A stretch of DNA of 32,421 nt from Defluviitaleaceae bacterium (GCA_009785615.1 WQVX01000017.1:1-32421), one strand, 5' to 3'; shown: positions 17,558 to 25,849, numbered from the stretch's first letter. Translations and numbers: made by a program. Notes: generated from the sequence alone by a model not told the origin.

Positions 17558-18918
17558 TGCAGTTCTTTTTCAATTACTGCAATCAATTCTTCTGCCCATT
17601 TTTGTATTACAACTTTTTCCGGCCCTTCCAGCATTACACGCACTATTGGTTCGGTGCCGGAAGGACGTACTAACACTCTCCCATTATTAGCAAGCTTTTC
17701 TTCTAATTCTCGAATAGCTTTATCTATATTTTCATTTTGCCTTATGTCACCCTTTATCCGTTTTCCTAGCTTGGCACCTAATAATACTTGGGGCATATTC
17801 TCCATTACTTTACGCAATTCAGACATTTTTTGACCACTTTCTTTAAGTGTTGCAAGTAGTTGTAGTCCTGTCAAAATCCCATCGCCGGTAGTATTGTAAT
17901 CATGGAAGATAATATGGCCGGATTGTTCGCCGCCAAAATTGTAGTTGCCTGCCTTCATCTCTTGTATAACATAACGATCACCTACTAATGCACGGCACAG
18001 GTTTAGCCCTTCTTTTTCACAGAACAATTGCAGCCCTAAGTTACTCATAACCGTAGCTACAATGGTATTGTTTTTAAGCTTATTTTTCTTTTTAAGAGCT
18101 AATCCGCAAACGGCCATTATTGCATCTCCGTCCATTTCCGCGCCTGTTTCATCTACTGCTAATACTCTGTCGCCGTCACCATCAAAGGCTAACCCTATGT
18201 CCATTTGATATGCTTTTACATATGTCTGAAGTGATTTTAAATGAGTAGAGCCACACTCTTCATTAATATTGGTGCCATCCGGGTCGCAATGGATAGCATA
18301 TACTTTTGCTCCTAATTGCTTAAAAGCGATACGTGCAGCTTCATAAGTAGCACCATTAGCGCAATCTATGGCTACTTTCATACCAACTAAATGATTTTTT
18401 GATACTGTATCTACCAGAAAGTCCACATAATCAACCACTGCATTTTTACATATAAAACTGCGGCCTACCTTTTCTCCTATTGGTCCGGGGATATCAGTTG
18501 GTTTTCCGGCAAGAAGATTTTCTATTAGAGATTCAATTTCTTCTTCTACAGAGTCGGACAATTTATAGCCTGATTCATCAAAGAATTTTATGCCGTTATC
18601 TTGCATAGGATTATGTGAGGCAGATAACATAATACCTGCATCCATTTTATAGTGCCTAACTAAATAGGCCATAGCCGGGGATGGTATAACTCCGGCTCTG
18701 TAAACTTGTGCTCCTACAGAGCATATTCCTGATATTAAAGCAGCTTCCAGCATATCAGTAGAAAGCCTTGTGTCTGTTCCTATTAAAATTTTTGGAAGGC
18801 ATCCTGTGTTGCCGGCCAAAACATAAGCTCCTGCCCTGCCGATATTTAAAGCTAATTCCGGCGAAAGTTCACTGTTTGCGATACCACGTATACCGTCTGT
18901 TCCAAATAATTTTGCCAT
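17554..18918 (-). CDS. glmM: Phosphoglucosamine mutase
   Basis: The 454-residue enzyme converts glucosamine-6-phosphate to glucosamine-1-phosphate for UDP-GlcNAc and wall synthesis. It starts MAKLFGTDGIRG. The phosphoserine loop LSASHNP has Ser101, the metal loop is DGDGDR, the sugar loop is GGEQSGH, and the phosphate loop is RPSGTEPIVRV. The start at 18918 is chosen because AAGGAGG lies directly upstream; an 18-codon longer frame has no ribosome site and overlaps the promoter. glmM is the first gene of a two-gene operon with birA. Confidence 0.95.
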   Translation of the reverse strand: MAKLFGTDGIRGIANSELSPELALNIGRAGAYVLAGNTGCLPKILIGTDTRLSTDMLEAALISGICSVGAQVYRAGVIPSPAMAYLVRHYKMDAGIMLSASHNPMQDNGIKFFDESGYKLSDSVEEEIESLIENLLAGKPTDIPGPIGEKVGRSFICKNAVVDYVDFLVDTVSKNHLVGMKVAIDCANGATYEAARIAFKQLGAKVYAIHCDPDGTNINEECGSTHLKSLQTYVKAYQMDIGLAFDGDGDRVLAVDETGAEMDGDAIMAVCGLALKKKNKLKNNTIVATVMSNLGLQLFCEKEGLNLCRALVGDRYVIQEMKAGNYNFGGEQSGHIIFHDYNTTGDGILTGLQLLATLKESGQKMSELRKVMENMPQVLLGAKLGKRIKGDIRQNENIDKAIRELEEKLANNGRVLVRPSGTEPIVRVMLEGPEKVVIQKWAEELIAVIEKELQ

Positions 18919-18944
18919 ATACAGCCTCCTTGTATTTAGTTCAC

Positions 18945-18972
18945 ATAATAGCATATATTCAGTTCTTTGCAA
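18945..18972 (-). promoter_or_regulatory. glmM-birA promoter
   Basis: On the minus strand TTGCAA (18972-18967) and TATTAT (18950-18945) are 16 bases apart, 27 bases upstream of the glmM start. It is back to back with the promoter at 18978-19006. Confidence 0.55.
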
Positions 18973-18977
18973 AAGTC

Positions 18978-19006
18978 TTGACGCATAAAATAATTATATG
19001 TAGTAA
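18978..19006 (+). promoter_or_regulatory. Promoter of the acidic-linker protein gene
   Basis: TTGACG (18978-18983) and TAGTAA (19001-19006) are 17 bases apart. The -35 box lies only 5 bases from the -35 box of the glmM promoter on the other strand, so the two may compete for polymerase. Confidence 0.5.
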
Positions 19007-19096
19007 AGTAGTTTTTTGAGCTATAGTTTTTAGCTTTTGGCAAGCTATAAGAAGATTTTAAATCAACTTCTAATAATATTGAAAGGAAGGCATATT

Positions 19097-20155
19097 ATGC
19101 AACAATACATACGAATTTTTTTACCATTAACAAGCGAAACAAAAGGATACGAATACAATACCAAAATCCCTTCGGGACGATGCTTGTTAGAGTCTAGGTC
19201 CGGCACGGGCAAGTTAATTTTGTGGGTTCAGGATTTAAAACCAGAGGCATTATATCGGGTACATTTGCTTTTTAAAGACGGCGGTGGATATGTTGGACTG
19301 CCTCTTTGTCCTTTAACTGTCAAAGCGAGCGGTAAAGGAGAAGCCCGATATACTTTTGACGCTGCAAATATAGAAGGGTTTGGTATGGCTTTGGATGAAT
19401 GCCAAGCATTGATTATTATAGCCGGCTCAGATACAGCGGCACCCCTATGTGGTTATCGTAATGAGATATTGCCGTGGAGAAGAAGTTTCAAAAAATTAGA
19501 TAAAACTCCTAAAATTCCTAAAATTTCAACAACTGCTCCTGGTATAAAAGAAATGGCAAAAAAACCAACAGAAGCAGAAAACATAGTAGTAGAAAAACCT
19601 GTTGAAGAAGTTAAAGCAGAACACATTAAAGAACAGGATGTTATAGAAGAAATTGAAAAAGAAGAAACTATAGAAGAAATTATTATTGAAGAGGAAGAAC
19701 TTAAAGAAGAGTTTATAAACGAAAGTGCTATTAGAGAAGATCTTAGCGGAGAAGAGTCTATGTATGATATTCCAATCCTTGATTCGGAAAATGCCCTTAC
19801 AGACGACTTTAAAGAAGAAGTGGCAATGAGATTAGAAGGTAATACGCATATACAGCCTTTCCAAAAACAAAGCCGCAATGTACAGTGGGTACGAATTTCC
19901 ATAGATGAAAATTTAACTTTACCAAACCATATTTGTGATTTATTAACAAAATCTTTTGTAGAAAATGCTTTTAGACAATATAGTCACTTAATATTAGGCA
20001 CAACCACCGATGACGGCCCAAAGCGTTATTACATAGGAGTACCTGCCTTATATAATCCTAAAGATAAGATAGTGGGTTTTAGACAATTTAAATGCAGTGA
20101 GGATAAATACCCCAAACTTGGAGATTTTGGTTATTGGCTTATCTTCATGTCATAA
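19097..20155 (+). CDS. Hypothetical protein with acidic linker (352 aa)
   Basis: ATG 19097 follows GAAAGGAAGG. An N-terminal globular domain (about 1-140) is rich in beta strands (YIRIFLPLTSE, LILWVQDLKPE, LYRVHLLFKDGGGY). A Lys/Glu-rich low-complexity linker (about 150-235) follows. A conserved-looking C-terminal domain (about 255-352) has WVRISIDENLTLPNHIC, HLILGTTTDDGPKRYYIGVP and GDFGYWLIFM. I recall this three-part form from uncharacterised Lachnospiraceae proteins but cannot name the family. No signal peptide or membrane segment. It has its own promoter and lies upstream of a VanW-type gene. The function is unknown. Confidence 0.75.
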   Translation: MQQYIRIFLPLTSETKGYEYNTKIPSGRCLLESRSGTGKLILWVQDLKPEALYRVHLLFKDGGGYVGLPLCPLTVKASGKGEARYTFDAANIEGFGMALDECQALIIIAGSDTAAPLCGYRNEILPWRRSFKKLDKTPKIPKISTTAPGIKEMAKKPTEAENIVVEKPVEEVKAEHIKEQDVIEEIEKEETIEEIIIEEEELKEEFINESAIREDLSGEESMYDIPILDSENALTDDFKEEVAMRLEGNTHIQPFQKQSRNVQWVRISIDENLTLPNHICDLLTKSFVENAFRQYSHLILGTTTDDGPKRYYIGVPALYNPKDKIVGFRQFKCSEDKYPKLGDFGYWLIFMS

Positions 20156-20158
20156 AAT

Positions 20159-20224
20159 AACATGAAAAATGCTACACATTTTCAATCGCTAGAGCGATTG
20201 TTTCGGCTTCGTCAAACTCATGTT
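20159..20224. other. Structured spacer ahead of the VanW gene
   Basis: An 8-bp hairpin (20183-20190 with 20193-20200) lies inside a 7-bp outer stem AACATGA/TCATGTT (20159-20165 with 20218-20224). No U-run follows the inner stem. It is reminiscent of the structured spacers at 716-835 and 21698-21749 but does not share clear primary sequence. Confidence 0.4.
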
Positions 20225-20244
20225 AATTTGGTGAGGTGAAGGAA

Positions 20245-21672
20245 ATGTTGAAATATTTTGCAATCGTTTTTTCCGGCCTTATTCTAACTGTTTTAATTGT
20301 TATAGGTGTGCATTATGTAACAGTTATTCGATTTTTGGATGCAAGTGCTAGTGATCTTATATATAGCAATATATATATAAATGGTGTAGCTGTGGGTGGT
20401 ATGTCACCCGCAGAAGCTCAAAGAGTTTTGCAAGATGCTGCTGAACTTAATCGTCAAATCATACGTTTTGTATATAACGATAGTCTTGTATACAGTTTTA
20501 ATTTTACAGATTTTGGTGCGGAATATGATTTTGCTGCTTTAATAAAGGAAGCATTTTCATATGGAAGAACGGGAACTCGTCGAGAACGATATGCCAAATT
20601 ACGTACATTACAAGTAAAACAAGAACCTCACAATATAAATGGTACACCTTTATATCGATATGATGAATCTACAATTCCAAAAGGGCTTGAAGCGGTACGA
20701 AATCAAGCCGGTACAGCTCCGGTAAGTGCTTCTATGAGATGGGAAGGCAGGCAGGCAGAAGGTGGATTTGTGATAATTGAAGGGGTTCCGGGGCGTACCC
20801 CTGATATGCAAGCAGCAGCAGAAGAGTTACGCCAAATCTTAGCCAACAGAGATTTTGGAGGGCAAGTAACGCTTAAAATGCATCCTATCCCACCTATTTA
20901 TCAAATTCATCACTTTAAACAATCTCAGTCACTATTGGGGCAATTTTATACACTTTATTCCGGCGGAGATGAAACTCCAAGGAGCATAAATATTAGATTG
21001 GCAGCTTCGCTTATCAATAATACGATTGTATATCCCGGCGATATATTTTCAACACGTGAAGTTATTGGCCCAAGCACCCCTGAAAGAGGCTATGCTATGG
21101 CATCGGTAATTGTAGATGGTCAACTGGTGGAAGACTATGGGGGAGGTTTATGTCAGGTAGCAAGTGCGTTGTATGTTGCACTATTGTTTGCGGAGCTTCA
21201 AGTAACAGAACGAGCCAACCACTCCTTAAAGGTCTATTATATGGATGCCGGATTTGACGCTGCAATAGCCGGGGATTATATGGATTTAAAGTTCAAAAAC
21301 AACACAGAATACCCGGTACTTGTAGTAGCTAATGCCCAAGATGGTATATTAGAGGTGCATATTTATGGTAACGAATCCCGTCCTGCAAATAGATCAATAG
21401 CATTTGTCAGTGAACTTATTGAGACGATTCCGCCGGAACCTGACCGAGTTTTGACAGATGATAATTTACCGGCCGGATATGTATTAATTAATACTGAGCC
21501 TCAAAGTGGATACAAATATGAGGTATTTAGAATTATTTTTATTGATGGGCAACAAGTAGGACGAGAACGGGTAAATACCTCTACTTATCGCCCTATACAA
21601 GGCATTATTACGAAGGGCACATCAGAAATCCTACCTCAAAATGGTGATTATAGCACCTCCACTTCGCACTAG
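20245..21672 (+). CDS. Membrane-anchored VanW/YoaR-type protein
   Basis: The 475-residue protein starts with an N-terminal membrane anchor (about residues 4-28) and a short positively charged lead, so most of it is outside the cell. Residues about 35-150 resemble the PG_binding_4 (YoaR) domain (IYINGVAVGGMSPAEAQRVL). Residues about 240-375 hold the VanW domain: NIRLAASLINNTIVYPGDIFS and the GGGLCQVASALYVALL motif. A C-terminal beta region follows. VanW proteins are linked to the wall in Firmicutes but their reaction is not known. ATG 20245 with AGGTGA upstream is preferred over GTG 20236. Operon with the preceding gene is possible. Confidence 0.85.
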   Translation: MLKYFAIVFSGLILTVLIVIGVHYVTVIRFLDASASDLIYSNIYINGVAVGGMSPAEAQRVLQDAAELNRQIIRFVYNDSLVYSFNFTDFGAEYDFAALIKEAFSYGRTGTRRERYAKLRTLQVKQEPHNINGTPLYRYDESTIPKGLEAVRNQAGTAPVSASMRWEGRQAEGGFVIIEGVPGRTPDMQAAAEELRQILANRDFGGQVTLKMHPIPPIYQIHHFKQSQSLLGQFYTLYSGGDETPRSINIRLAASLINNTIVYPGDIFSTREVIGPSTPERGYAMASVIVDGQLVEDYGGGLCQVASALYVALLFAELQVTERANHSLKVYYMDAGFDAAIAGDYMDLKFKNNTEYPVLVVANAQDGILEVHIYGNESRPANRSIAFVSELIETIPPEPDRVLTDDNLPAGYVLINTEPQSGYKYEVFRIIFIDGQQVGRERVNTSTYRPIQGIITKGTSEILPQNGDYSTSTSH

Positions 21673-21697
21673 CGTGCTTCGTGTCGGTGAAGGGGGC

Positions 21698-21749
21698 GCA
21701 ATTTCCGCTTGTATCAACACGTAAACGTGTTAATATCAATCGGAATTGC
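21698..21749. other. Long hairpin after the VanW gene; rest of 21673-21969 holds no gene
   Basis: An inner stem AACACG/CGTGTT (21716-21721 with 21726-21731) and an outer stem (21698-21707 with 21741-21749, one bulge) make a long imperfect hairpin. A short GCAC/GTGC hairpin precedes it near 21667. From about 21760 to 21960 the DNA is extremely AT-rich with no ORF, ending in weak -10-like sequences before the next small gene. Confidence 0.45.
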
Positions 21750-21969
21750 TATAACAAATTTACAATTTTTTACTACGATTTTGCAAATTTATTACATTTA
21801 ATTTTCATATGCGCATTAAATAGTATCGTATGTGTCTAACTTTGTATAATTATAAAAAAAAAACATATTTTACGACAACTTTACTAATAAATTTTTTATA
21901 TGATGTAAAATTACATTAATAAATTATGATTAAATTTTATGATAATATGAATGTAGAGGTACATTATTT

Positions 21970-22155
21970 ATGAAAACCAGAGAAACAGTTAGATCATTCC
22001 TGTATTTATGTTTAACATTAATAGTACTTTTTTGCATAGCAATAATATCTATAGATTTTATGTTTCCTTTAGTTAGAATAATTATTGTGGTTATACTTGT
22101 TTTGGGAGGCGTAACATTGATTATTGTGTATAATATTTTTAAGGAAAAATTGTAA
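21970..22155 (+). CDS. Small two-span membrane protein (61 aa)
   Basis: The product has two hydrophobic segments, about residues 10-29 (FLYLCLTLIVLFCIAIISI) and 34-55 (VRIIIVVILVLGGVTLIIV), with basic residues before the first and a charged C-terminus. This is a typical small integral membrane protein of unknown function. The start has only a weak AGAGGT site 12 bases upstream. A hairpin repeat begins 17 bases after the stop. Confidence 0.6.
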   Translation: MKTRETVRSFLYLCLTLIVLFCIAIISIDFMFPLVRIIIVVILVLGGVTLIIVYNIFKEKL

Positions 22156-22172
22156 TTGCTGCCTTTCAAAAC

Positions 22173-22209
22173 GCGCCCAACCGGTAACAAAATGAGACCG
22201 GTTGGGCGC
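22173..22209. repeat. Constant-loop hairpin repeat, copy 2 (perfect)
   Basis: A perfect 13-bp stem GCGCCCAACCGGT/ACCGGTTGGGCGC (22173-22185 with 22197-22209) closes the same 11-nt loop AACAAAATGAG seen at 5195-5205. The outer stem bases differ from copy 1, but pairing is kept. TAATTTTTG follows, so this copy may also end transcription of the small membrane protein gene. Confidence 0.7.
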
Positions 22210-22324
22210 ATAATTTTTGTAAAATCATCCCGATTAAATCACATTCATCGCCATATTTTGATAGGCAAAATATTCAGTATCGCGAAAATAAAAACGAAAA
22301 ATTCGCTGTCTTTTTGCATATTTA

Positions 22325-22353
22325 TTGTAATATAAGCGTAAACAGAGTATAAT
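22325..22353 (+). promoter_or_regulatory. Promoter of the TIM-barrel gene
   Basis: TTGTAA (22325-22330) and TATAAT (22348-22353) are 17 bases apart, 81 bases upstream of the start at 22435. The leader contains a CTACAG/CTGTAG inverted repeat. Confidence 0.65.
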
Positions 22354-22434
22354 ACCTATTGCTACAGCAACAGGCTTCCTGTAGTACATTAGATCCGGTT
22401 CCACTCAAAAATAATAATTTAAGGATGCTGAAAA

Positions 22435-23115
22435 ATGGATAAAGAATTAATTTTACAAAGCTCAATACCGGAATACAGTGGTAATTTGCGTAATCATATA
22501 GTAGAAATCCCTAAACCAATTGACAAATGTGGGGGGATACGCATATTTGGCAGAGTTATAAAATCATTAATTTTTAGCACAGATATAGCTATAATACGCA
22601 ATTGTAATGCAGATGCAGTTATTGCCGTTTATCCTTTTACGCCACAGCCGATTATATCTCACGCACTTATTATGGGAAGTGACTTACCTATTTTTTGCGG
22701 TGTAGGTGGTGGAACTACAACAGGTGGCCGGGTAGTACACCTTGCGTCATCTGCCGAATTTCAAGGTGCTTTTGGGGTAGTGCTAAATTCACCAACCCCA
22801 AATGATACTATCATGAGAGTTCGCGAGGTCATAGATATACCTATTGTAATAACTGTGGTTAGCGAGTCATCTGATATTGCAGGGCGAATTGAAGCGGGGG
22901 CTACAATTTTAAATGTATCAGCAGCGGCAAAAACTCCTTGGGTTGTAGAAAAAATAAAAGAGAAGTTCCCTGAAGTTGCAGTAATAGCAACAGGAGGCCC
23001 AAATGACCAATCTATTATTGATACTGTAAATGCAGGTGCAAATGCTGTAACATGGACACCTCCTACTACAGGTGAAATTTTTAAGGATCTGATGACACGG
23101 TATAGAAATAATTAA
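22435..23115 (+). CDS. TIM-barrel protein, putative hydrolase/epimerase-like
   Basis: The 226-residue cytoplasmic protein has the strand-loop pattern of a (beta/alpha)8 barrel of the HisF/NanE phosphate-binding type: DAVIAVYPFTPQP, LPIFCGVGGGTTTGG, AFGVVLNSPTPND, IPIVITVVSESSDI, ATILNVSAAAKTP, VAVIATGGPND and ANAVTWTPPTTGE. The last two loops resemble phosphate-binding loops. Homologues in Clostridia are usually annotated only as hydrolase, without shown activity. AAGGATG precedes the ATG and a good promoter lies upstream. The substrate is unknown. Confidence 0.75.
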   Translation: MDKELILQSSIPEYSGNLRNHIVEIPKPIDKCGGIRIFGRVIKSLIFSTDIAIIRNCNADAVIAVYPFTPQPIISHALIMGSDLPIFCGVGGGTTTGGRVVHLASSAEFQGAFGVVLNSPTPNDTIMRVREVIDIPIVITVVSESSDIAGRIEAGATILNVSAAAKTPWVVEKIKEKFPEVAVIATGGPNDQSIIDTVNAGANAVTWTPPTTGEIFKDLMTRYRNN

Positions 23116-23187
23116 AAAAGAAAATAAGGTTGTGTACTACCGGAAAAGGAGGAGTAAAAAGAAGAGGAGAAAAGCGAAAGGAAAAAA

Positions 23188-23304
23188 GAGATTGTTAGAT
23201 ATAGGGTTATCATGTTTTGAGTTAGTGGTACATTTATAGGCTTTCTTACGCACCAACCAAATGTATAGTTGTTCCATGAGCCGTCGGACACGTTTCCAAC
23301 CACA
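23188..23304 (-). pseudogene. IS3-family transposase orfB remnant
   Basis: The minus-strand frame reads KRVRRLMEQL, then RKKAYKCTTNSKHDNPISNNL, which is the region just before the catalytic rve domain of IS3-family OrfB (usual form ...RRKYKATTDSKHNYPVAPNLL). The frame runs into low-complexity hydrophobic residues where the DDE core should begin, and nothing of the DDE core remains. Confidence 0.6.
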
Positions 23305-23437
23305 AGGAAGGGTTTTTCTAATCATTTGAAAAAGCATGTCAAGTCCCATAGCAATATTTTTTCTATGCGTTTGCCATTGGTTAGATTGCCACGGCAAAGA
23401 ATTTTGATACAGATATTACCAAATGGTATAATGAGGC

Positions 23438-24130
23438 ATGGAAAAATTAAATTTAGTCGGCCATTTCAACAAAGTCGAAACAACAAGAAAACACAATGCG
23501 TACGTACATAGAGTAGGGAGAACGCTAACCATAATCACATTGGGTTTTCTGCGCAAATTGTAAGACGTTGACGAAATACAACAATGGACGAACGAGCCGT
23601 GCATCCGAGAATTTTTATCAGAAAATTTCGCTATACATACAATACTGACATGCCGATGGATAAACGAAATATTATCGATAGTAAAACCCGAATCATTAAA
23701 TGAAGTATTTGTAGAATGGACAGCAGAAATGTTGCCTAAGTTTCTTGACGGACTAACAATAGCTTTCGATGGAAAGAGAATTTGTTCAAGTAATTACGAT
23801 AAACCACTGCATATATTAAGTGCATATTTGTGCGAATCAGGCTTAACCATTGGGCAAAAAACGGTAGATGAAAAAAGCAATGAAATACCTGTAATGCGGG
23901 AGATTATCTTCTCAATGCAAAAGGTAATTAAGAGACACTTGAGAGCGATATTCAGGATTTCGTTCAAGATGAAACATTGCGTTCTATTTGGGAAAGGTAG
24001 CGAACATGATTTTTCAATATTCAAACGCACTTTTGATTGGGCACATCCTGACATATATATGCTTGGAGACAGCGGATTTCAGGGCATTTTAACACATTTA
24101 TTAACACGAAAGTTTTCTATAACTATGTAA
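23438..24130 (+). pseudogene. ISAs1-family transposase remnant joined to an IS5-type fragment
   Basis: A frame of 230 codons from ATG 23438 is broken only by TAA at 23561-23563. Up to about 23925 it matches ISAs1-family (H-repeat-associated) transposases: EKLNLVGHFNKVE, EIQQWTNEPCIREFL, DGLTIAFDGKRI, LHILSAYLCESGLTIGQ and VDEKSNEIPVM. After that it no longer follows ISAs1 but reads FGKGSEHDFSIFKRTF and HPDIYMLGDSGFQGI, typical of the IS5/DDE_Tnp_4 type DDE core. The frame ends soon after at TAA 24128-24130, well short of a full transposase (about 370 residues). The in-frame junction of two families makes it look like a single protein, but it is most simply two remnants. Confidence 0.65.
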
Positions 24131-24152
24131 AACAGCATAACACTTTACCTAT

Positions 24153-24176
24153 AAAACCGTGTTTCTAAGCGGTTTT
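24153..24176 (+). terminator. Weak terminator after the transposase remnant
   Basis: AAAACCG (24153-24159) pairs with CGGTTTT (24170-24176), followed by CTTG. The stem is short. Confidence 0.4.
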
Positions 24177-24217
24177 CTTGTTATCGTTAATAGTTGCAAA
24201 TCATTATGTCAGAACTT

Positions 24218-24410
24218 CTAATTTTCTCGTTCAAGCTCCTTCACACGCTCTGCAAGATTTAATGATGCTTTGGGACTTGCCGGTTCGTTCATAAACGGTA
24301 AAACTCCCTGTTTTACACGACTCACCCATGTATAGAGTGTATCTACCGGTATCTTCAATTGTTCGTGCTCCTATTTCTTTTGACAATCTTACTGCATCTG
24401 CTCTGTATTC
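24218..24410 (-). pseudogene. IS3-family orfA remnant, frameshifted
   Basis: The minus strand reads EYRADAVRLSKEIGARTIEDTGR in one frame and, after a shift near 24345, TLYTWVSRVKQGVLPFMNE followed by PASPKASLNLAERVKELEREN and a stop (24218). Together this is the IS3-family OrfA helix-turn-helix and leucine-zipper region (HTH_Tnp_1). The frameshift shows that it is dead. An AAGGAG at 24423-24428 is its likely former ribosome site. Confidence 0.7.
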
Positions 24411-24594
24411 TGATGTTTAACTCCTTTGGGTTGTTGTCAAGAGGAACGTTTTTGATACAGGAAAAGCCCCGATAAAGCATGGTGACAAATAGTGGCATAT
24501 CGTTTTGCCAAAATTGCCAAAACTCACCCATAGGCAACATCCAATAAAAAAATTCATCAAAATTATTGTACTTTGGCACTTTAATTACTTTCAT
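24355..24594 (-). CDS. Hypothetical short protein, probably truncated by IS3 insertion
   Basis: The frame starts at ATG 24594 with GGGAGG four bases upstream and reads KVIKVPKYNNFDEFFYWML, then GEFWQFWQNDMPLFVTMLYRG, rich in aromatic residues. From about 24430 onward the frame runs into the orfA remnant, so the native C-terminus is lost. No family recognised. Confidence 0.3.
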   Translation of the reverse strand: MKVIKVPKYNNFDEFFYWMLPMGEFWQFWQNDMPLFVTMLYRGFSCIKNVPLDNNPKELNIRIQSRCSKIVKRNRSTNN

Positions 24595-24819
24595 ATATCC
24601 TCCCATAGTAGCTTCATCTCAATTACCACTATATCAAATTTCTACAGAATGTTTGTGCTTTTTCCTCTACGTCCTGTACGATGATTTATAATATCTCTAT
24701 CTTGGTTATCGTGTCAATATTAAATGTCATATCAAATGCAGAAATTAGTCATAAAAGTGCAGAAAAAATCATGATAAAAAGTGGCGTTTTGCCTTATATT
24801 ATGGGGGGATACCATATGG

Positions 24820-24846
24820 CAACCGGTCTCATTTTGTCACTGATTG
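24820..24846. repeat. Constant-loop hairpin repeat, copy 3 (reverse, degraded)
   Basis: On the minus strand the loop GACAAAATGAG differs at one base from the other copies. The stem (24820-24827 with 24839-24846) has one mismatch and one G-T pair, and pairing stops after 8 bp. It lies between the IS remnants and the cysteine peptidase promoter. About 24607-24810 otherwise contains no convincing gene. Confidence 0.5.
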
Positions 24847-24924
24847 AATCTTTTGTTTAGGTAAAGTCAATGTGAGTTCGCATAAGTGGTTTTACCTTTT
24901 AAAGAATATTTTACCAAAAAAGCG

Positions 24925-24953
24925 TTGACAAACAACCATTAATCATTTATACT
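24925..24953 (+). promoter_or_regulatory. Near-consensus sigma-A promoter of the peptidase gene
   Basis: TTGACA (24925-24930), a perfect -35 box, and TATACT (24948-24953) are exactly 17 bases apart. It leaves a leader of about 107 nt before the start at 25067. Confidence 0.8.
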
Positions 24954-24997
24954 ACAATTACAATTTGATCAGATTGAATATTATACAAACATATTCG

Positions 24998-25036
24998 ATT
25001 GTATGAAAACTAAATTAGATTAATTCATCATACAAT
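24998..25036 (+). promoter_or_regulatory. Leader hairpin upstream of the peptidase gene
   Basis: ATTGTATGA (24998-25006) pairs with TCATACAAT (25028-25036), 9 bp with a 21-nt loop, in the mRNA leader. It lies upstream of the AAGGAG site, so it may affect stability or folding rather than hide the ribosome site. Confidence 0.4.
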
Positions 25037-25066
25037 TGGACTGCCTATGAAAAGGAGACTCACATT

Positions 25067-25849
25067 ATGAAAACAAATATCTTTAAGCGAACAATAACAT
25101 TAATGCTTATGTTAGTTTTATTATCCACAAATAGCATTATTGCATCCGGAAATAATTTATCGCCAACTCCAACTCCATCACCTCGCTTAGGAAATGAAAA
25201 TGAAGTGAACTTTGCCCCATTTAGCAATACTAATACTGGCGGGGCGTTGGAGGCCACACAAGAACAAATGAATTATTGGGCTGGACAAGAGAGAATGAAT
25301 CCTCGTATGTCTGCCTTGGAAACTGAAATTGTACCATTTTCAACATGGCACAATCTGCATCCTTTCACACATTTTGCACAAACAGCACATAATGGTAATT
25401 CAAATACTTGTGGGATCGCAAGTGTGCGCATGGTACACCAGTGGTTTAGAGGTTGGACACCCACTCAAGCCCAAATAATTAATTCCCCTGAAGTTACTTT
25501 ACATCCTACAGGTACGTATTTATCTGATTTGGTAAGATACCTTAATAATAATGGTGTTTTCCCGTATGCTGCTGTATTTAGAGCAAATCAAAGCACCATG
25601 ACATCACGACTTACTTCTTCACTAAGATCTTTTAACGCTCCCCCTATTATTGGTCTAAACGGACGTACAGACCAAGGATTTCCACGTAATACAGGAAATC
25701 ATTTTGTTGTCTCCTATTCAGTTTTGGGTAACGGCCTTGAATTTGCACTTGCTGACCCTGCTGGACAAGGTAGCTTGAGATGGTACGATGTAACTGCTGC
25801 TAACTTGTTTAGAGCATACGATAATGTAAATATAGGCTTTGCATGGTAA
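25067..25849 (+). CDS. Secreted C39-like cysteine peptidase
   Basis: The 260-residue protein has a signal peptide (residues 1 to about 27, with the KRTITLMLMLVLLSTNS core) and a Thr/Pro-rich spacer (31-40). The C-terminal domain looks like the papain-like C39 fold: Cys115 in NTCGIASVRMVHQW, His212 in GNHFVVSYSV and Asp230 in FALADPAGQG. The order Cys-His-Asp and the spacings fit. Its substrate is unknown; candidates are peptides or wall proteins outside the cell. AAAAGGAG precedes the ATG. A strong promoter suggests high expression. There is no wall-anchor motif. Confidence 0.75.
   Translation: MKTNIFKRTITLMLMLVLLSTNSIIASGNNLSPTPTPSPRLGNENEVNFAPFSNTNTGGALEATQEQMNYWAGQERMNPRMSALETEIVPFSTWHNLHPFTHFAQTAHNGNSNTCGIASVRMVHQWFRGWTPTQAQIINSPEVTLHPTGTYLSDLVRYLNNNGVFPYAAVFRANQSTMTSRLTSSLRSFNAPPIIGLNGRTDQGFPRNTGNHFVVSYSVLGNGLEFALADPAGQGSLRWYDVTAANLFRAYDNVNIGFAW

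Larger units (their letters stand above)
23188..24428. mobile_element. Nested insertion-sequence remnants
   Basis: Minus-strand IS3-family pieces lie at both ends: an orfA remnant at 24218-24410 and an orfB remnant at 23188-23304, in the correct order for one element. Between them is a plus-strand ISAs1/IS5-type composite at 23438-24130. Removing that composite would bring the IS3 parts to about normal spacing. No intact terminal inverted repeats or open transposase are seen, so the element is dead. Confidence 0.65.

Noticed and set aside
24680-24860. Possible short plus-strand gene ending in GLILSLIESFV
   Set aside because: No good start or ribosome site; the open frame partly arises from the hairpin repeat, whose other copies give similar chance peptides.
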